From Gemmatimonadota bacterium (lineage in GTDB: Bacteria; Latescibacterota; UBA2968), in contig PBWH01000006.1 of the NCBI GenBank assembly GCA_002727195.1, forward strand, positions 381,018 to 445,017: a stretch of 64,000 nt of DNA. The letters are read 5' to 3'. The notes below the pieces were generated by a model. That model was given only the letters and a program-made list of their open reading frames with translations, was not told the origin of the DNA and made no database searches. Within the stretch, counting starts at the first letter, position 1, and each line of letters starts with the position of its first letter. The position numbers were made by a program, and so were the translations under genes. This document shows positions 26,282 through 34,356 of this stretch, piece by piece.

Positions 26282-27301
26282 ATGGCTGACGAGATCAAGG
26301 TTGGGTTCTACGGGACGGGTGGGATCGCGAAGCACACACACATTCCGATCCTGAATGACATCGCAGGCGTGAAGGTCCAGGCCATCTGTGACGCGGACGA
26401 TGCCATCCTGAAGGATGCAGGCGAGACTTTCGCGATCGCTGAAGACAGACGGTATCGCGATGGACTGGAGATGGTCCAGAAAGAGGACCTCGATGTGCTC
26501 TTCTCTTGCGTACCCGCGTTCGCGAGAAAGGACGTCGAGACCACTGCTGCCGAGAAGGGTGTTCACATCTTCAGTGAGAAGCCGCAGGCGATCGATCGGG
26601 AGACGGCCCTCAGGATCGATCACGCGATCCGGGAAGCCGACGTGATTAGTACGGTCGGGTTTCGTGAGCGGCACCGTCCGCTGTTCGAGGAGATACGTGG
26701 CTTTCTGGCAGACAAAGAGATCATCCATGCTGAGGTCACGATGCCACGACCTGATTCGTGGTCGAAGGCCTGGTTGCAAGATGACGACTTGAGTGGTGGG
26801 TTTCTCCTGGAATGGGGGTGTCATGCGCTCGACTACACCCGATACGTGACGAGTCAGGATGTGGGGACCGCCCAGATGTTCACCTTCCGTCCCGGCGGCT
26901 CGAAGGAATCCCTTTCTTTCTCGGTGAATTTCCAGTTCGAGAAGGGTGGGACGATGCACATCTCCTTCGTCAATTTTCTGGCGGATGGCCCGGTCTCTAA
27001 AGGGCGTCGCGATGTTCCGCTGTTTAGCTACTACTACACGGGCGGACGACTCGATGTCTACCGAGGTGGTGGAAAGACGTGGAGTTACGAGCTCAACGGA
27101 GAACTCGTGCGTGAGGAGACGTTCGATCCGTGGGAGGCACACGATCAGGTTTTCATGGAGGCTGTGCGGACGGGGGATCGGAGCGAAATCAGGAACGACT
27201 ATACCGACGGTCTTGGAACGATATTGCCGCTTCTGGCAGCAAGGGAATCCGCAGCGAACGGCGGCTTGCCGGTAGACCTGGATACGTTCAAGAAGGGGTA
27301 G
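26282..27301 (+). CDS. Gfo/Idh/MocA family oxidoreductase
   Basis: 339 residues; AAGGAGCAGG immediately precedes the ATG. VGFYGTGGIAK (7-17) is the Rossmann loop, and HIFSEKPQAI (about 94-103) contains EKP. The catalytic region reads GGFLLEWGCHALDYTRY, with the expected D/E...H arrangement (Cys-His at about 180). It is eight bases downstream of the broken TIM-barrel gene and followed after 35 bp by a PhyH, repeating the gene order of 16027-18752. Probably oxidises a sugar or inositol derivative with NAD(P). Confidence 0.92.
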   Translation: MADEIKVGFYGTGGIAKHTHIPILNDIAGVKVQAICDADDAILKDAGETFAIAEDRRYRDGLEMVQKEDLDVLFSCVPAFARKDVETTAAEKGVHIFSEKPQAIDRETALRIDHAIREADVISTVGFRERHRPLFEEIRGFLADKEIIHAEVTMPRPDSWSKAWLQDDDLSGGFLLEWGCHALDYTRYVTSQDVGTAQMFTFRPGGSKESLSFSVNFQFEKGGTMHISFVNFLADGPVSKGRRDVPLFSYYYTGGRLDVYRGGGKTWSYELNGELVREETFDPWEAHDQVFMEAVRTGDRSEIRNDYTDGLGTILPLLAARESAANGGLPVDLDTFKKG

Positions 27302-27336
27302 CGCGTCACTTGCACGACGACAAGGATGAAAAGGAA

Positions 27337-28101
27337 ATGACGGACCTGGAGAAGTATCTGTTCGATCTGCGCGGATACATGGTTGTCTAGGATGCTCTAA
27401 CCGCGGAGGAGCTGGCGACCCTCAATGGGATTATCGATGAGCGGTTCGCAGAGGAAGTGGAGATGAAGGACAGCAAGCGGCACCAGGGCGGCTATCTGTC
27501 TTGGGGGCAGCCGTTCGTTGACCTTCTGGATCACGAGCGCGTCATGCCGCTGCTGAAGTTCATCCTCGCGGACGGATTCCGGCTCGATCACTACTACGCG
27601 ATCTATGCGGACAAGGGCGCGGATAGGCTTGGATTCCACGGTGGGAATCGACCTTACGACCCTCCGGAGTACTATCACTTCCGGAATGACCGAATGTACA
27701 ATGGTCTCACCGTGGTCAGCTGGCAGCTCTGTGACGTGGGGCTGGAAGCAGGCGGATTCTGCTGTATTCCCAGCAGTCACAAGGCGAATTGGCCGTGTCC
27801 ACCGGAGATCAAGGAGGACCACATCCAGGCGAATTGCGTGACGATTCCCGAGGCGAAGGCCGGGTCGATCATCATCTTTACGGAGGCGCTGACTCACGGG
27901 TCGGCACCGTGGATCGAGGATCATCAGCGACGGTCGTTGCTGTTCAAATACAGTCCTGCGCAGCAGTCGTGGTCGTCGAAGCACATTCAGGCGCCAGAAG
28001 GGGTGGGGCTGACGGAGCGACAACAGTTGTTGTTCGAGCCTCCGTATTTCAGCGGCCGGCAGTCTTTGTTTGATGGAGAGACGGTGAGTAAGGGGTATTA
28101 G
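27337..28101 (+). pseudogene. PhyH-like gene interrupted by an early in-frame TAG; HxG-type metal site
   Basis: ATG 27337 (AAGGA upstream) reads MTDLEKYLFDLRGYMVV, then TAG at 27388-27390, then continues in frame as DALTAEELATLNGII to a normal PhyH C-terminus ending at 28101. A GAG-to-TAG change at codon 18 explains the break; the family has Glu there (GYMVVEDALT-like). Reinitiation at ATG 27457 or 27463 would lose only the first helix. The metal site reads GFHGGNRP, not HxD, with distal His in ALTHGSAPW and VSWQLCDVG, GGFCCIPSSHK landmarks. An H-x-G first pair is otherwise typical of 2-oxoglutarate halogenases, but in this subfamily Asp may come from nearby PYD. Confidence 0.8.
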
Positions 28102-28218
28102 GACGACGGTGGGCCAGCGGGCGTAAGGTATACTGCCTTCTGTTCGTGGATGACCGACACTTCGACTCGCGCTCAGTGTGACGGTGGCCTGGGTGCCAAG
28201 AAAAAGAGAGGCCTGGAG

Positions 28219-28539
28219 ATGCTGCTACAGATCTATTTCGAGGTTAAAGACGAGAAGGCGGAGGCTTTCGAGCAGATGTATCGGGATGTGTATATCCCTG
28301 CGATGCAGGTTCAGGAGGGGTATCTCGGGTCTCGGCTGCTCAAGGCGTTCGCGTCGGGGGATGGGGAAGATGCGCCGACGTTAAACTATCAGATGATGCT
28401 GAACTTTGACACCGAAGAGAATCGGCAGAAGTGGGTGGCGAGTGACGAACATCAGGTCGCTTTTCCGAAGGCACAGGAGCTGTCTGAATCGTGGGATGCG
28501 CAGCGGTTCGATGTAGCGGGGGCCGACGGAGCTGCATGA
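28219..28539 (+). CDS. Small dimeric alpha/beta-barrel protein (antibiotic-biosynthesis-monooxygenase-like)
   Basis: 106 residues from ATG 28219, with AGAGG eight to twelve nt upstream; the frame opens earlier but over a family-B-like repeat (about 28147-28182). LLQIYFEVKDEKAEAFEQMY and a final strand before PKAQELSESWD give the ferredoxin-like ABM/EthD-type pattern of about 100 residues. Such proteins are cofactor-free oxygenases, small-molecule binders or mutarotase-like partners. The stop overlaps the next gene by ATGA, so it is coupled to the epimerase. Function is not determinable; it could help a sugar pathway enzyme. Confidence 0.7.
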   Translation: MLLQIYFEVKDEKAEAFEQMYRDVYIPAMQVQEGYLGSRLLKAFASGDGEDAPTLNYQMMLNFDTEENRQKWVASDEHQVAFPKAQELSESWDAQRFDVAGADGAA

Positions 28540-29534
28540 AGGTTCTCGTGACGGGATGTGCGGGACGGGTGGGGGAGGCGGTGACGGCTCATCTGGTCAG
28601 CCAGGGGTTTGATATTCGCGGGGTAGATGTGGCCGAGTCTTTCGGGCTGGACATCGAATATCGTCCTTGTGATTTGCTGGATTCGGAGGCCCTGAAACCA
28701 CACGTCGACGGGGTGGATGTCGTGCTTCACCTGGCGGCGATTCCGGCTCCCGGGCGAGGGGCGAATGCTGACATCTTCAAGATCAATACAGCAGGAACGT
28801 TTAACGTCTTTGATGCTTGTGCGCAGGTCGGCGTCCTAAGAGTGGTGGTGGCCAGCTCGATCAACGCGATTGGCTATTACTTTGGGGCTGTCCCTTTCGA
28901 GATCGACTATCTCCCCGTGGACGAAGGGCATCCGAAGCTGACCTCTGACGCTTATTCCTTCAGCAAGCAGGTGACGGAGGATATTGGCGCCTACTTTTGG
29001 CAAAGAGACGGTGTCGCCAATGCTTGCTTGCGATTTGGCGCAGGGCTACGTCCGGTTGAGGAGCTGCGTGGACAGAGAGATGGGTTTGTGGCTGCTCGAG
29101 GACTTGTGGAGCGATTGCTCGAAACAGCAGAGGCAGATCGGGCCTTAGAGATGGCACGCATGCGTGGGGCGTATGATGAAGAGCGGCGGAAGCGGATGTA
29201 TGAGAACAAGCTCGGTCGATCACCGGATCTCGCGGACGAGGAGCACCGGTTGATGTCGCTTCGCCATAACTACTTCTCGTTCGTGACGCTCGAAGATGCG
29301 TGTAGAGGGATGGAGCTGGCGCTAACGGCCGGGTATAAGGGCAGCCATCCCCTTTTCATTGTGGACCGTGAGAACACGCTCGTGATGAATGCGGCGGAGC
29401 TGGCGAATCTGGTGTATCCTGATGTGGATGTTCGGGGAGAGTTGAGTGGGAAGCAGTCGTTTGTGAGTCCGGAAAAAGCGAAAGAACTGATCGGTTTCGA
29501 GACGGAGATGCACGCGAGTGAGTTGTATGGTTAG
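28536..29534 (+). CDS. NAD-dependent epimerase/dehydratase (extended SDR)
   Basis: 332 residues from ATG 28536, overlapping the previous stop by four bases. VLVTGCAGRVG (3-13) is the G-x-x-G-x-x-G loop; HLAAIPAPG, VVASSINAIG (catalytic Ser region) and DAYSFSKQVTED (Tyr-x-x-x-Lys) complete the active site. The C-terminal part FSFVTLEDACRGMELAL fits uronate dehydrogenase or UDP-sugar epimerase-like proteins. An unusual acidic/basic insertion (about residues 195-245, rich in Arg, Glu, Met) is present. Probably oxidises or epimerises a sugar acid. Last gene of the run started at 23218. Confidence 0.9.
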   Translation: MKVLVTGCAGRVGEAVTAHLVSQGFDIRGVDVAESFGLDIEYRPCDLLDSEALKPHVDGVDVVLHLAAIPAPGRGANADIFKINTAGTFNVFDACAQVGVLRVVVASSINAIGYYFGAVPFEIDYLPVDEGHPKLTSDAYSFSKQVTEDIGAYFWQRDGVANACLRFGAGLRPVEELRGQRDGFVAARGLVERLLETAEADRALEMARMRGAYDEERRKRMYENKLGRSPDLADEEHRLMSLRHNYFSFVTLEDACRGMELALTAGYKGSHPLFIVDRENTLVMNAAELANLVYPDVDVRGELSGKQSFVSPEKAKELIGFETEMHASELYG

Positions 29535-29576
29535 TGGCCGCATGGGGTGGCTCGTAGGGCGTCGAGCAAACGCCAC

Positions 29577-29603
29577 TGGATTCCCGCTTCTGCGGGAATG
29601 ATG
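29577..29603. repeat. Family D palindromic repeat
   Basis: GATTCCCGCTTCTGCGGGAA then TGATGG, a relative of 13189-13214. It ends 10 nt before the apparent start of the dehydratase gene and may have altered that gene's 5' end. Confidence 0.8.
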
Positions 29604-29613
29604 GGGGGTTGTT

Positions 29614-30768
29614 CTGAAAATTACCGATATCAAATCGTATCCCATCTGGGTGGGACACCGGAATCAGCTGGTCGTGAAGGTCGAGACGGACGAGGGGATC
29701 TTCGGGCTTGGAGAGTCGGGGTTGTCCGGGCGGGAGCTGGCCGTTGTCGGGGCGATCAATCACTACCGTGAGTGGCTGATTGGACGTGATCCCAGGAGTA
29801 TCGGGGCATTGTGGCAGGAGATGTATCGCAGCCAGTATTTCGAAGGTGGACGCGTGCTGACGGCAGCGATCGCGGCGATCGATCTAGCACTCCACGATAT
29901 TGTGGCGAAGTCGTTGGGTATTCCCGTCTACCAGCTCCTCGGAGGTAAGCACCGAGATCAGATCCCCTGTTTCGCGACGTGTGTGATGCCGAGTGCAGAG
30001 GAGCTGATTTCGAACGTGAAGTTGTTGATGGACTCGGGGTGGAATGTTATCCGGGTGATGATGGCGCCAGGCGGGAGCGAAGAAGGCATCTTCGAACCCC
30101 GTGAGTCGATTCCACTGACGGCCGATCGCGTGATCGCGCTGCGTGAGGAGGTGGGTTCGGGACCCGTCCTGGGGGTCGAGTATCACCACCGTCTTTCGGT
30201 GGCTGAAGCAGCGTCGTTCTGTCAGCGGATGCCGTCGGGGACGCTCGACTTCCTGGAAGAGCCGATTCGAGATGAGTCTCCAGAGGCCTACGAGTCGCTC
30301 CGGTCGATGACGGATGTTCCGTTCGCGATCGGGGAAGAGTTCGCGAGCAAATGGCAGTTCATGCCGTATCTGGAGCGAGGCATCACGCAATTCGCTCGTC
30401 TCGATGTGTGTAACGTCGGTGGGCTTACGGAGGCGATGAAGGTCGCGGCCACGGCTGAGATGCATTACATCGACCTGATGCCACACAATCCGCTTGGACC
30501 GATCTGCACGGCGGCAAGCGTGCATATGGCAGCGGCGGCGCCGAACTTTGCGTGGCTTGAGTATCGGATCACCCCGACGGACAGTGTTCGCGAGTTCGAC
30601 ACGGAGATGTTTCCGATTCAGTTGAGTGCTGAAGGGGATCGCATTCCAGTTCCCGATACGCCGGGGCTTGGGGTCGAGTTCAATGAAGCGCTGGCGAAGG
30701 AGAAGAGTTTCGAGTTCTGGGAAGCGCCGCATTTGAGAAGGAGAGATGGTTCGTATACGAACTGGTGA
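29614..30768 (+). CDS. Galactonate-dehydratase-like enolase-superfamily enzyme, CTG start?
   Basis: The conserved N-terminus KITDIKSYPIWVGH is encoded from 29617, directly after a CTG (29614-29616); the first standard start, GTG 29650, would delete the first beta strand. No in-frame ATG, GTG or TTG exists between the upstream TGA (29599) and the conserved region, so CTG start or loss of the ATG is implied. Numbered from CTG (384 residues): Glu189 with His191 (VEYHHR), Glu216 (FLEEPI), Glu241/242 (AIGEE) and His291 (MPHNPLGP), the DgoD-type pattern. Members convert D-galactonate or related acids to 2-keto-3-deoxy sugars. Upstream genes include an epimerase and a Gfo/Idh enzyme. Confidence 0.85.
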   Translation: MKITDIKSYPIWVGHRNQLVVKVETDEGIFGLGESGLSGRELAVVGAINHYREWLIGRDPRSIGALWQEMYRSQYFEGGRVLTAAIAAIDLALHDIVAKSLGIPVYQLLGGKHRDQIPCFATCVMPSAEELISNVKLLMDSGWNVIRVMMAPGGSEEGIFEPRESIPLTADRVIALREEVGSGPVLGVEYHHRLSVAEAASFCQRMPSGTLDFLEEPIRDESPEAYESLRSMTDVPFAIGEEFASKWQFMPYLERGITQFARLDVCNVGGLTEAMKVAATAEMHYIDLMPHNPLGPICTAASVHMAAAAPNFAWLEYRITPTDSVREFDTEMFPIQLSAEGDRIPVPDTPGLGVEFNEALAKEKSFEFWEAPHLRRRDGSYTNW

Positions 30769-30848
30769 TTCTGAAGAGCCTGTTTTGGTTGGACAAACGA
30801 GATGGGGTAGAAAACAGAGGGCAGTAGTCAGAAAAGGCAGGGGTATAG

Positions 30849-31622
30849 GTGTTAACGCGTACACAAATTCAGTCATTTTATGAAGAAGGGTATATCCGGA
30901 TTCCTGGGGCTGTGCCGAAGGTGATGGTGGATGCGGCGCGGAAGGCGATCAACCATTCGATCGGGGCTGTTGGGGTTGGTGGGGATGACTTGGATAACTT
31001 CAAGGTCGGGGCATACTGCGACGAGTTGAAGAATCAGGCGGCAATGACCGACCTGTACAACAAGTCGCCCGTGATGTCGATCGCGGAGCAGTTGATTGGT
31101 GAGGGAAAGGTGATGCCTGTCAACGGGGTCCAGATGGCGATGCGGTTTCCTACGGTATTGGATCAGGTGCTGCCGGAGCTGCGGGGGCATCTGGATGGGT
31201 TAGGGAACGATCTGAACGGTCAGGCGAAAGGGAAGTATCGGCGTGGGTTCACGGCATTTGGAGTGATCTATCTGGCGGATGTGCCCGATGCCTACCACGG
31301 GAACTTCACTGTCTGGCCTAAAACGCACCGGTTCTTTGAGGACTACTTCAAAACACACGGTCATCAGGTCCTGGCGGACGGGATGCCACGGCCAGAGTTG
31401 CCCGAGCCGCCGGTCCAGGTTGTCGGAGAAGCCGGCGATGCCGTTATCGCGCATCATTTGATGGTACATACTGGAGGGCCTAACGCCTCTCCTGATATCC
31501 GTTATGCGGCCATCGCCAGGCTGAGACACGTTGACTGTGAAGCGAATGGGGCCGATGTGTATACAGATATGTGGAGAGAGTGGGAGGGGGTTCGGGGGGT
31601 GATGGAAAAGGTAGTTGGATAG
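30849..31622 (+). CDS. PhyH protein, first of a tandem set
   Basis: 257 residues from GTG 30849. GHLDG gives His114/Asp116, MVHTGGPN the distal His207 and SPDIRYAAIAR the 2-oxoglutarate arginine (Arg218). It is closely similar to the next two genes: shared blocks include ARKAINHSIG, KGKYRRGFTAF, GNFTVWPKTH and RHVDCEANGADVY. The three form a tandem duplication on one strand with gaps of 105 and 6 bp. The set is a separate PhyH subfamily with a compact length of about 258 residues. Substrate unknown. Confidence 0.92.
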   Translation: MLTRTQIQSFYEEGYIRIPGAVPKVMVDAARKAINHSIGAVGVGGDDLDNFKVGAYCDELKNQAAMTDLYNKSPVMSIAEQLIGEGKVMPVNGVQMAMRFPTVLDQVLPELRGHLDGLGNDLNGQAKGKYRRGFTAFGVIYLADVPDAYHGNFTVWPKTHRFFEDYFKTHGHQVLADGMPRPELPEPPVQVVGEAGDAVIAHHLMVHTGGPNASPDIRYAAIARLRHVDCEANGADVYTDMWREWEGVRGVMEKVVG

Positions 31623-31639
31623 CTAATAGGGCTACGGCC

Positions 31640-31693
31640 GTCCCTCGATACGCCCTCCTCCGCCAAGGCTGCGGGGGGCTACTCGGGATGAAC
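31640..31693. repeat. Family C repeat
   Basis: GTCCCTCGATACGCCC near 31640 and GGCTACTCGGGATGAACG to 31693, with an inserted CCGCCAAGGCTGCGG hairpin. It fills the gap between the first and second tandem PhyH genes. Confidence 0.75.
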
Positions 31694-31727
31694 GGGGTAG
31701 ATCCCGGCGTCATCAGGAGATGGGGTT

Positions 31728-32507
31728 ATGCTTACACAACAACAGAAGAGAGATTTTTCTGAGAATGGGTTCCTGCACGTCACGGGGGTGGTGCCTCAGG
31801 TGATGATCGAAGCTGCGAGACGGAAGGTCTATCACTCGATCGGGAATGTCGGGATTGGTGGGGAGGATCTGGAGAATCACCGCTCAGGATACTTCTGCGC
31901 CGAGCTAATGGCCGATGAGACGATCACGGACATGTACAACAAGACACCCGTGTTCCAGATCGCTGAAGACCTAATGGGAGAGGGTAAGGTGCAACCCGTC
32001 CACCGGGCGAAGACCTATCCTCGATTCCCACTGGCGCTTGGTGAGGAACCCGAATTTCCGCGTGGTCACATCGACGGGATCGGGAGCGGGACGAACGGTC
32101 AGGCGAAGGGCAATTACAGCAGGGGGTTCACGGCCTTTGCGGTGGTCTACCTCCAGGATGTGGATGGGCCGTTCAGTGGGAACTTCACGGTCTGGCCCAA
32201 GACGCATTCGTTCTACGAGGATTATTTCAAGGAGCACGGGGGTCACGAGATCCTGAAGGAGGGGATGCCGCGAGCGGAATTGCCTGAAGAACCGATCATG
32301 GTGACGGGAAAGGCCGGCGATCTCGTGTTCGCGCATCACGCGATGGTGCACGGGGCGTGCCAGAACGGGTCGGCCAACGTGCGTCTTGCGACGATCGCCC
32401 GTATCCGTCACGTGGATGTCGAAGCAAACGGGGCAGATGTGTATCTAGATATCTGGCGGGAGTGGGATGGGGTGCGAGAACTGCTAGAGGAGGAGGTGGC
32501 CGCATAA
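31728..32507 (+). CDS. PhyH protein, second of a tandem set
   Basis: 259 residues from ATG 31728. GHIDGIGSG supplies the His-x-Asp pair (about 116/118), HHAMVHGACQN the distal His and NVRLATIARIRH the 2-oxoglutarate arginine. NGQAKGNYSRGFTAFAVVYL and GNFTVWPKTHS align with both neighbours, and the C-terminal HVDVEANGADVYLDIWREWD is nearly the same as in the first copy. The stop is six bases before the next ATG, so the second and third copies are cotranscribed. The three genes probably act on related compounds; which ones is unknown. Confidence 0.92.
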   Translation: MLTQQQKRDFSENGFLHVTGVVPQVMIEAARRKVYHSIGNVGIGGEDLENHRSGYFCAELMADETITDMYNKTPVFQIAEDLMGEGKVQPVHRAKTYPRFPLALGEEPEFPRGHIDGIGSGTNGQAKGNYSRGFTAFAVVYLQDVDGPFSGNFTVWPKTHSFYEDYFKEHGGHEILKEGMPRAELPEEPIMVTGKAGDLVFAHHAMVHGACQNGSANVRLATIARIRHVDVEANGADVYLDIWREWDGVRELLEEEVAA

Positions 32508-32513
32508 GGCCAT

Positions 32514-33299
32514 ATGTTGACCGACAGTCAGAAGCGCGAGTTTGTCGATAGGGGATTCATCAAGATTCCCGGTGCGATCCCGATGATGCAGGTCGAGACG
32601 GCTCGACGGGCCATCAATCACTCGATCGGGGAGGTCGGCAAGGGGGGGGAGAACATGGACAATAACCGGTCCTCCTACTTCTGCGCCGAATTGTGCGATC
32701 AGCCGGTTATTACGGATTTGTTCAATGGCCCCGCTGTAATGTCCGTGCTGGAGTCTCTGATGGGTGATGGCAACGTGCAACGGATTTCCTGGGCGAAACC
32801 GTACCCTCGTTTTCCTCTCGAGCCGGGAACAGAACCCTCTACACCCGGTGGACACATGGACGGTACAGGAAACGGGCTCAACGGCACTGCCAAAGGCGAC
32901 TACAACCGGAACTTTACGGCGTTTGCGGTTGTCTACCTGATGGATCTGCCGAATGAGTGGAGCGGGAACTTCACGGTCTGGCCGGGATCGCATCGCGCCT
33001 GTGAGGCTCACTTCAAAGAAGTCGGTCACGAGGTGCTGTCTAACGGCAATCCGGATATCGAGTTTCTTGAACCACCTATTCAGATTACGGGTAAGGCTGG
33101 TGACCTGATTCTCGCCCATCACGCGATGATCCACACCGGCGGGCCCAACGCATCGCCGGACGTTCGCCTGGCGGTGATCGCGCGTCCGAGGCACGTGGAT
33201 GTGGATAAGCTGGGGAACGACGCGTATCTGGACATCTGGGCGGAGTGGCCGGGAGTCAAAAAGGTGCTGGATCAAGGTCAAGTGACAAGTGTCAACTGA
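32514..33299 (+). CDS. PhyH protein, third of a tandem set
   Basis: 261 residues from ATG 32514. GHMDGTGNG gives His-x-Asp (about 117/119), HHAMIHTGGPNASPDVRL the distal His and arginine. FTAFAVVYLMDL and GNFTVWPGSHRA are shared with the two upstream copies. Divergence is enough (roughly half of residues by eye) that the duplication is not recent. A decayed PhyH of a different subfamily follows at 33325. No separate promoter is visible because of the six-base gap upstream; an AGGAGG near 32489 belongs to the end of the previous gene. Confidence 0.92.
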   Translation: MLTDSQKREFVDRGFIKIPGAIPMMQVETARRAINHSIGEVGKGGENMDNNRSSYFCAELCDQPVITDLFNGPAVMSVLESLMGDGNVQRISWAKPYPRFPLEPGTEPSTPGGHMDGTGNGLNGTAKGDYNRNFTAFAVVYLMDLPNEWSGNFTVWPGSHRACEAHFKEVGHEVLSNGNPDIEFLEPPIQITGKAGDLILAHHAMIHTGGPNASPDVRLAVIARPRHVDVDKLGNDAYLDIWAEWPGVKKVLDQGQVTSVN

Positions 33300-33324
33300 C
33301 AAAAGGGCAGCGCAGAGACCAGGG

Positions 33325-34254
33325 ATGTCAAAGAGCGATATTTCTGGGATCTGACGGGATATGTGATCGTCCGGAATGTGCTGTCCAAGTCTGAGGTCTC
33401 GGCGGTGAATCGGGCGTTCGATTACGTGATCGACTCCGGGAGTGTGTCGACCGGGAGTAGGCACGCCGGGGATTCGAAATCGCTACAGGGGACTGGTGCT
33501 CGTTGGGCGATGAATACGAACCTGCTCGAGCTGCCTGATCCGCACGGCAAGGTCGTCCGCGATCTGATGGTGCACCCGCAGATCGTTCACCGACTGAATC
33601 ACGTGTGTGGAATCGGCTGGCGGCTCGATCTGGGTCTCAGTTCAACAACGCAGTAAAGGGAACCGTTGGTCTCCAGATACGCGACCAGGGTGCGCCGCAC
33701 AGCGAGGCTACCGGATACCACCATCAGGGGGATGACCTATACTGCGGCGAGGTGACCGTCACCTGGAACCTGAAGCACTGTCCTGCCGGTGGCGGCGGGT
33801 TTGTCTGTTCTCCCGGATCACACAAGTCGCAATATCCGATGCCGGATCGATCGTTCAGCCGGAGATCATGGCGGGCGATGTGCTCCTGTTCATGGATGGA
33901 GCGCAAACCTAAGGCACCCATCCGTGGCAGAACGATCACGACCGAAGGTCATTGTTGTTCAAGTTCGCATCGCGTACATCGTGTCGAAGTGGGCCCTGCC
34001 AGGAAGTGTATCTGCCTGAGGTTTACTGGAATATCGAAATCTGTGACGGGATGTCTGCCGCCGAGCGCGCCGTGATGCACGGTCCCGGTTCGGCGTTAGG
34101 ACGAGATCCCGCCTTACGGCTGAACGTGAACGCCGACGGGTCCGTGGTGACCGATCTGCCTGAGGGACACGAACAGGTTCCTGTTGCTCCGGATGCAGAA
34201 GAAGGGGGAGCCCTGACTGCGCGTGTCCGCGAGGCGATTGCCGCGGGAGGCTGA
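33325..34254 (+). pseudogene. Decayed PhyH gene with several frameshifts
   Basis: Segments of one PhyH protein appear in different frames. ERYFWDLTGYVIVRNVLSK runs to LMVHPQIVHRLNHVCGI in the frame ending at 33656. GLQIRDQGAPHSEATGYHH and WNLKHCPAGGGGFVCSPGSH follow in a second frame (33660-33850). IMAGDVLLFMDGA-type and LFKFASRTSC pieces follow in further frames, and EVYWNIEICDGMSAAERAVM to the end at 34254 lies in the frame beginning near 33952. At least three shifts are needed, and the first frame has no start codon upstream of ERYFWDL. This belongs to the same subfamily as the interrupted gene at 27337 and is clearly nonfunctional, unless the assembly is wrong. Confidence 0.82.
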
Positions 34255-34356
34255 TTCCACTCTCCTGGACAAAAGAATCGCTACGAAGCAAGCATAGGAT
34301 ATCAGGCACGCTCATTCCCCGTCGCAGGCGAAGGATGGAGCGAAAGGCATCGAGCC

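Noticed and set aside
25437-28101. Two nearby in-frame TAG codons considered as amber recoding (for example pyrrolysine or a reassigned code)
   Set aside because: TAG is the ordinary terminal stop of many intact genes in the window, neither position is a conserved pyrrolysine site, and TAA and TGA interruptions occur as well (47242, 39297). Point mutations explain it more simply.
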